Position numbers and translations under genes: made by a program
Assembly: GCF_000761485.1 (NCBI RefSeq)
Contig: NZ_JPMX01000021.1
Coordinates: 1-64,000 of the forward strand
Origin: Modestobacter caceresii
GTDB taxonomy: Bacteria > Actinomycetota > Actinomycetes > Mycobacteriales > Geodermatophilaceae
Length of the DNA stretch: 64,000 nucleotides
Reading direction: 5' to 3'
The notes under the pieces: generated by a model
What the model was told of the DNA's origin: nothing
The model's input: the letters and a program-made list of their open reading frames with translations, nothing else
Database searches by the model: none
Part shown: piece after piece, positions 59,670-64,000 of the stretch
How positions within the stretch are numbered: position 1 is the stretch's first letter
How the letters are laid out: each line of letters begins with the position of its first letter

Positions 59670-61580
59670 ATGGCCGGTCGACCGGTCCGTCGGCTGCCCC
59701 GCATTGGGGCACACAGCCGCCGCAGTCGCCGCGGCGACGTCATCGGCATCGCCGTCGTGGCGCTGCTGATGCTGGCGCTGCCCCTGATCGCCTCCTCCAG
59801 CGTCATCAACGTCGGGGTGTACGCGCTCATCTACGCCCTCGCCGCGCTCGGGCTCTCGCTGCTGATGGGCCTGGCCGGTCAGGTCAGCCTGGGGCAGGCC
59901 GGCTTCTTCGCGATCGGGGCCTACACCCAGGCGGTGCTGGTCACCAAGTACGAGTGGAGCGGGCTGCCGGCGTCGGTCCTGGCGGTCGCGGTGACGATGC
60001 TGGCGGCGCTGCTGGTCGGGCTCCCGCTGCTGAGGCTGCGTGGCCACTACCTCGCCCTGGCCACCCTCGGTTTCGGCGTCATCGTCACCGTGCTGGCCAC
60101 CGAGTCCGACTTCCTGGGCGCCACCTCGGGCATCTACGGCATCACCAAGCCGGAGATGAACGGCCGCACGTACAACTCGCCGACCGAGTACTACCTGCTG
60201 CTGGTCCCGGTCGTGCTGCTGGGGCTGTGGCTGGCCCGCAACATCGTGGAGAGCCGCATCGGCCGCGCGCTGGGCGCGGTCAACGACTCGGAGGTGGCCG
60301 CGGAGTCCCTCGGCGTGGACGCCTTCCGGCTGCGGGTGCAGGTCTTCGTGCTGTCGGCGGCCTACGCCAGCGTCGCCGGAACGGCGTTCGCCCACTGGCT
60401 CGGGGTGATCAACCCGAACGCGGCCAACTTCCCGCTGTCGGTGAAGTTCCTGCTGATGGCGGTGCTCGGCGGGGTGGGCAGCGTCTACGGCGCGGTCGTC
60501 GGCGCCTTCGCCGTCGAGGGGCTGGACGACGGGCTGCGCCGGCTGATCCCGGAGCTGCTGCCCGGCGCGGTCGGTGAGGTGCAGCTGATCGGCTTCGGCA
60601 TCCTGCTCACCACGATCATGATCTTCCTGCCCGGTGGTCTGCACCAGCTGTGGACCGGGGCGCGGCGACGGATGGCCGGCAGTGCGCCGGAGCCCGGCGA
60701 CGACGAGGAGGAGATCCACCTGGAGCCGGTGGCCGACGACGTCCCGCTGCTGGCGCGGGAGGGCCGGCCGGCCGCGGGCACGCCGCTGCTGGAGGTACGC
60801 GGGCTGACCAAGCGCTTCGGTGGCGTCACCGCCGTCGACGACTTCGACCTCACCGTCTCGGCGGGGGAGATCGTGGCGCTGATCGGGCCCAACGGTGCCG
60901 GCAAGACCACCGCCTTCAACATGATCAGCGGTGCGGTCACCCCGACCGCGGGTGAGGTCACGATGGCCGGCACCCGGGTCGAGGGGCGCAAGCCGCACGT
61001 GTTCGCCCGGGCCGGGGCGACCCGCACGTTCCAGAACCTGCAGATCTTCACCTCGGCCACGGTGTTGGGCAACGTGATGGTCGGCCGCCACCTGCGCAGC
61101 CGCTCGGGGATGCTCGGGGCTGCGCTGGTGCTGCCGGCCCGGCGGGAGGAGCGTGCCGTCGAGGAGTCGGCGCGCGAGCTGCTGGACCTGCTCGGCCTCG
61201 GGGAGGACGCCGATCGGCTCGCCGCCGACCTGCCCTTCGGCCGGCAGCGGCTGGTCGAGATCGCCCGGGCCCTGGCCCTGGACCCCGACCTGCTGCTGCT
61301 CGACGAGCCGATGGCCGGCCTGTCCGGCACGGAGCGGCGCGAGCTGGCCCGGTTGCTGCGTCGGCTCCGCGCCGGGGGCATGGCCATCGTGCTGGTCGAG
61401 CACGACGTCGAGGCGGTGCTCGCCCTCGCCGACCGGGTCGCCGTGCTGGAGGACGGCGTCCGCATCGCGCTGGGCACGCCCGACGAGGTGCGGCACGACC
61501 CGGCGGTGGTGGCGGCCTACCTGGGCGTCGAGCCGGAGGACGGCGCCGCGGCCGCGGTCGCCGAGGCGGGCGCACCGTGA
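59670..61580 (+). CDS. Fused LivM permease and LivG ATPase
   Basis: A 636-residue two-domain protein. Residues ~1-330 are a LivM-type permease (GLAGQVSLGQAGFFAIGAYT, RIGRALGAVNDSEVAAESLG, LMAVLGGVGSVYGAVVGAFA). After an acidic linker (DDEEEIHLEP), residues ~375-630 are a LivG-type ATPase: Walker A GPNGAGKTTAFN, signature LPFGRQRLVEIARAL (LSGGQ replaced by LPFGR), Walker B LLLLDEPMAGLS, and switch His in VLVEHDVE. Fusion of permease and ATPase occurs in some actinobacterial amino acid/urea-type importers. Four bases after livH. Confidence 0.93.
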   Translation: MAGRPVRRLPRIGAHSRRSRRGDVIGIAVVALLMLALPLIASSSVINVGVYALIYALAALGLSLLMGLAGQVSLGQAGFFAIGAYTQAVLVTKYEWSGLPASVLAVAVTMLAALLVGLPLLRLRGHYLALATLGFGVIVTVLATESDFLGATSGIYGITKPEMNGRTYNSPTEYYLLLVPVVLLGLWLARNIVESRIGRALGAVNDSEVAAESLGVDAFRLRVQVFVLSAAYASVAGTAFAHWLGVINPNAANFPLSVKFLLMAVLGGVGSVYGAVVGAFAVEGLDDGLRRLIPELLPGAVGEVQLIGFGILLTTIMIFLPGGLHQLWTGARRRMAGSAPEPGDDEEEIHLEPVADDVPLLAREGRPAAGTPLLEVRGLTKRFGGVTAVDDFDLTVSAGEIVALIGPNGAGKTTAFNMISGAVTPTAGEVTMAGTRVEGRKPHVFARAGATRTFQNLQIFTSATVLGNVMVGRHLRSRSGMLGAALVLPARREERAVEESARELLDLLGLGEDADRLAADLPFGRQRLVEIARALALDPDLLLLDEPMAGLSGTERRELARLLRRLRAGGMAIVLVEHDVEAVLALADRVAVLEDGVRIALGTPDEVRHDPAVVAAYLGVEPEDGAAAAVAEAGAP

Positions 61581-61632
61581 GCCGGTCGAGCGTGGGCAGA
61601 CCGGTCCGTGCCGGGTCCAGGGAGGGACGGCC

Positions 61633-62457
61633 ATGAGCCTGGAGGTCCGTGGACTGCACGCCGGCTACGGCCGGCTGGCGGTGCTGCACGGCATCGACCT
61701 GAGCGCGGGGGAGGGCGAGCTGGTCGCCGTCATCGGCGCGAACGGTGCGGGCAAGACGACCCTGCTGCGGGCGCTGTCCGGGCTGCTGCCGGTCACCGCC
61801 GGCACGGTGCACCTGGCCGGCACCGACGTCACCGGGTACGGGCCGGAGAAGCTGGCCCGCACCGGGCTGGCGCACGTGCCGGAGAACCGGCTGGTGTTCC
61901 CGTCGCTGAGCGTGGCCGACAACCTGGTGCTGGGTGGCTACACCCGGCGGCGGGGGCCGGCGTCCGCCCGGGCGGAGGCCCGCGACCGGGCGATGGCGCT
62001 GTTCCCGCGGCTGGAGCCGCGGCTGGAGCAGGCGGCCGGGACGCTGTCCGGCGGTGAGCAGCAGATGCTGGCGATCGCCCGCGGGCTGATGGCCCAGCCC
62101 CGGGTCCTGGTGCTGGACGAGCCCAGCGTCGGGCTGGCGCCGCGGCTGGTGGGGGAGATCTTCTCCGCCCTCGGCCAGCTCCGCGACGACGGGCTGACCC
62201 TGGTGGTCGTGGAGCAGAACGCCCGGGCCGCCTTCGCCGTCGCCGACCGGGTCTCGGTGATGGACCGCGGGCGGGTGGTGCTCGAGGGCGACCCCGCGGC
62301 GCTGTCGACCGACCCGCGGGTGTCCGGCGGCTTCCTCGGCGGCGGCTTCGCGGCCGACGCCGACGCCGATGCCGCCCCTGCTGCCGAGGCTCCCGGTGGG
62401 ACCCCGGTGGTCCCCAGGTCTGGGAGCGGTGCGACCCGGGCGACCGAGCGGACGTGA
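61633..62457 (+). CDS. livF: LivF-like ABC transporter ATPase
   Basis: A 274-residue ATPase: Walker A GANGAGKTTLLRALS, LivF-type HVPENRLVFPSLSVADNLVL, signature LSGGEQQMLAIARGLM, Walker B VLVLDEPSVGLAPRL, and QNARAAFAVAD. It pairs with the LivG half of the fused protein. The last ~40 residues (DADADAAPAAEAPGGTP) are a low-complexity tail not needed for activity. GGAGGG before ATG 61633. Its TGA overlaps the GTG of the oxidase gene. Confidence 0.94.
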   Translation: MSLEVRGLHAGYGRLAVLHGIDLSAGEGELVAVIGANGAGKTTLLRALSGLLPVTAGTVHLAGTDVTGYGPEKLARTGLAHVPENRLVFPSLSVADNLVLGGYTRRRGPASARAEARDRAMALFPRLEPRLEQAAGTLSGGEQQMLAIARGLMAQPRVLVLDEPSVGLAPRLVGEIFSALGQLRDDGLTLVVVEQNARAAFAVADRVSVMDRGRVVLEGDPAALSTDPRVSGGFLGGGFAADADADAAPAAEAPGGTPVVPRSGSGATRATERT

Positions 62458-63653
62458 CCCCGGCGGAGATGGTCGCGCTGCTGCGCGTGCAGCGGCCGGA
62501 GCTGGACGGCGACCGGCGCCGGCTGGCCCGCTGCCACACGGTCGCGGACCTGCGGGCCACGGCCCGCCGGCGGCTGCCGCGCGCGGTCTTCGACTACGTC
62601 GACGGCGCGGCCGAGGACGAGGTCACGATGCGCCGCAACCGGGCGGCCTTCGACGAGCTGGAGCTGGTGCCCTCGGTGCTCTGCGACGTCGGGGAGGTGG
62701 AGCTCGGCACCGAGGTGCTCGGTGCCCGCTCGGCGCTGCCGCTGGTGCTGGGCCCGACCGGGTTCACCCGGATGGTCCACCCGGACGGCGAGCTGGCCGT
62801 GGCCCGGGCGGCCGCGGCCCGCGGCATCCCGTACACCGCGGCCACCCTGGGCACGACGTCGCTCGAGGACATCGCCGCCGCGGGCAGCCCGCCGCAGTGG
62901 TTCCAGCTCTACGTCTGGCGCGACCGGGGGCTGTGCAAGGAGCTGATCAGCCGGGCCCGGGAGGCCGGCTACCGGGCCCTGGTGCTGACCGTGGACACCC
63001 CGGTGCCCGGGGCCCGGGAGCGGGACCTGCGCAACGGCCTGACGATCCCGCCGGAGCTCGGGCTGCGCACGCTGGCCGACGGCGCCCGGCGGCCGCACTG
63101 GTGGTGGGGCCTGCTCCGCTCGGAGGCCGTCACCTTCGCCAACGTGCGGCACGTGGCCGGCGGGCCGCAGGCGGTGATGGAGTTCGTGGGCCGGCAGTTC
63201 GACCCGACCGTCACCTGGGACGACATCGAGTGGATGGTCGAGGCCTGGGGCGGGCCGTTCGTGGTGAAGGGCGTGCTGACCGCGGCCGACGCCCGGCGGG
63301 CCGCGGCGGCCGGGGTGGACGCCGTCGTGGTGTCCAACCACGGCGGCCGCCAGCTGGACCACGTCGGGGCGACGGTGACCGCGCTGACCGAGGTCGTGGA
63401 CGCCGTCGGCGACGAGCTCGAGGTGCTGGTCGACTCCGGTTTCCGGCGGGGCACCGACGTCGCCAAGGCCCTCGCCCTGGGCGCCCGCGCGGTGCTGCTG
63501 GGCCGGCCGCAGCTGTACGGGCTGGCCGTCGGTGGCCAGGCCGGGGTCGAGCGGGCGGTCGACCTGCTCGCCGCCGAGCTGCGCCGGGCGCTGCAGCTGC
63601 TCGGGGTCACCGACGTGGCGCAGCTCGACCGCTCGGTGCTGCGCCGCCGCTGA
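62454..63653 (+). CDS. FMN-dependent alpha-hydroxyacid oxidase/dehydrogenase
   Basis: A 399-residue TIM-barrel flavoenzyme of the lactate/glycolate/mandelate family. Catalytic His-Gly and FMN signature VVSNHGGRQLDHV, substrate Arg in the same block, catalytic Lys in FVVKGVLTAADAR, phosphate site DSGFRRGTDVAKALALGA then RAVLLGRP. N-terminal VFDYVDGAAEDE typical of LldD/Mdh. It oxidises an L-2-hydroxyacid, to H2O2 or to quinone. The overlap (GTGA) with livF implies that the importer carries this enzyme's substrate or a precursor. Confidence 0.92.
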   Translation: MTPAEMVALLRVQRPELDGDRRRLARCHTVADLRATARRRLPRAVFDYVDGAAEDEVTMRRNRAAFDELELVPSVLCDVGEVELGTEVLGARSALPLVLGPTGFTRMVHPDGELAVARAAAARGIPYTAATLGTTSLEDIAAAGSPPQWFQLYVWRDRGLCKELISRAREAGYRALVLTVDTPVPGARERDLRNGLTIPPELGLRTLADGARRPHWWWGLLRSEAVTFANVRHVAGGPQAVMEFVGRQFDPTVTWDDIEWMVEAWGGPFVVKGVLTAADARRAAAAGVDAVVVSNHGGRQLDHVGATVTALTEVVDAVGDELEVLVDSGFRRGTDVAKALALGARAVLLGRPQLYGLAVGGQAGVERAVDLLAAELRRALQLLGVTDVAQLDRSVLRRR

Positions 63654-63672
63654 GCCCGCGCCCGGGGGCAGC

Positions 63673-64000
63673 TCAGCGGGGCTGGGCTGCCCCGTCCCGT
63701 CGCGCCCGCGCGGCCGGGCCGATCCGCTGCTCCAGCAGCTCCTCGGGCATCACCACCTGCACCGTCGTCCCGCGGCCGAGCTCCCGGCCCTGGGCGTCGG
63801 TGGCCGTGCACGCGCAGGTCAGCCGGTTGCCCGAGACCTCCGTGCAGCGGGCCACCACCGTGACGGTGTCGCCGACCCAGCTGGGCCCCAGGTGCTCGAC
63901 CGCCACCGACCGGCCGATCCCCGCCGAGCCGGGTTCGAGGTACTGGAGCAGCAGCTTGCGGCCGGCTTCCTCGAAGTGCTTGGCCATGCTGTACGTCGCG
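63673..64000 (-). CDS. Hotdog-fold thioesterase-like protein (5' end outside window)
   Basis: At least 105 residues. The visible part has TYSMAKHFEEAGRKLLLQYL (helix over the hotdog, with a possible catalytic Glu), SVAVEHLGPSWVGDTVTVVA, and LTCACTATDAQGRELGRGTT then VQVVMP, the pattern of fluoroacetyl-CoA-thioesterase-like and 4-hydroxybenzoyl-CoA-thioesterase-like proteins. The frame stays open to base 64000, and the residues before the internal ATG at 63987 (ATYS) fit the family, so the true start is probably beyond the window. Converges with the oxidase gene, 19 bases apart. Confidence 0.75.
   Translation of the reverse strand, partial: ATYSMAKHFEEAGRKLLLQYLEPGSAGIGRSVAVEHLGPSWVGDTVTVVARCTEVSGNRLTCACTATDAQGRELGRGTTVQVVMPEELLEQRIGPAARARRDGAAQPR

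Noticed and set aside
58665-61634. Minus-strand open frame of ~990 codons opposite livH/livMG
   Set aside because: Antisense low-complexity frame rich in Gln, Gly and Arg; the plus strand encodes canonical ABC subunits.
1-64000. tRNA, rRNA, insertion sequences, integrase genes, prophage or toxin-antitoxin modules
   Set aside because: Looked for in gaps and gene products; none found. Gene composition is uniform, with no sign of a recent mobile island.

Overview
The window is about 64 kb of very GC-rich DNA with GTG/ATG starts, four-base start/stop overlaps and short intergenic gaps. Gene content (SigE-family ECF sigma factor, OleBC fusion, DesA3-type desaturase with its reductase, DevR/DevS-like regulators, PucR-type regulator, partial nuo locus) points to a high-GC actinobacterium, most likely a member of the Geodermatophilaceae (Blastococcus/Geodermatophilus/Modestobacter type). 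That placement is inferred from content and style, not from a marker gene. I see no rRNA, tRNA, CRISPR array, insertion sequence or prophage. It looks like ordinary chromosome with several accessory metabolic modules.

Layout. 1-7.3 kb (minus): a P450, then OleA, a fused OleB-OleC and OleD (head-to-head condensation of fatty acyl chains to beta-lactones and long-chain olefins), followed by an unknown protein and an ECF sigma factor cut by the window edge. 7.4-11 kb (plus): a three-subunit molybdenum aldehyde oxidoreductase of the PaoABC/YagTSR type. 11-12.7 kb: a small leader-like ORF with a membrane protein, and a secreted M15-like/LysM protein. 12.7-20.8 kb (minus): a complex I-like operon that encodes only the membrane arm (A,H,J,K,L,M,N). 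The gene at the NuoB/C/D position encodes an Asp/Met/His-rich protein with faint NuoB and NuoD similarity. A divergent ArsR-family regulator faces it across a palindrome. This is the most unusual system in the window.

21-26 kb: an NmrA-like reductase, a PucR-type regulator, and a ferredoxin-reductase/acyl desaturase pair ended by a 40-bp palindromic terminator. 25.7-40.3 kb: a complete aldarate (glucarate/galactarate) module. It has a TctCBA uptake system, a LysR regulator, 5-keto-4-deoxyglucarate dehydratase, glucarate dehydratase, a galactarate/talarate-type dehydratase and 2-ketoglutarate-semialdehyde dehydrogenase. An ATP-grasp protein, an AEC transporter, malate:quinone oxidoreductase and a D-2-hydroxyacid dehydrogenase follow. 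The tct promoter and the catabolic promoter share nearly the same sequence, each with a palindrome exactly 10 bp upstream of its -35 element.

40.4-47.2 kb: small unknown proteins, a zinc alcohol dehydrogenase, and a molybdopterin oxidoreductase that has lost its N-terminal [4Fe-4S] cysteines, with a helical partner and an acetate/succinate-type transporter. 47.2-57.2 kb is a signalling and stress block: an OmpR-type two-component system with a GerMN lipoprotein, two STAS proteins, DUF2254 and DUF421 membrane proteins, two zinc-ribbon proteins, a copper-storage-type four-helix protein, a convergent DevR/DevS-like pair and a PPOX-fold protein. 57.5-63.7 kb (plus): a branched-chain amino acid/amide-type ABC importer with a fused LivM-LivG, overlapping an FMN alpha-hydroxyacid oxidase. 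A partial hotdog thioesterase closes the window.
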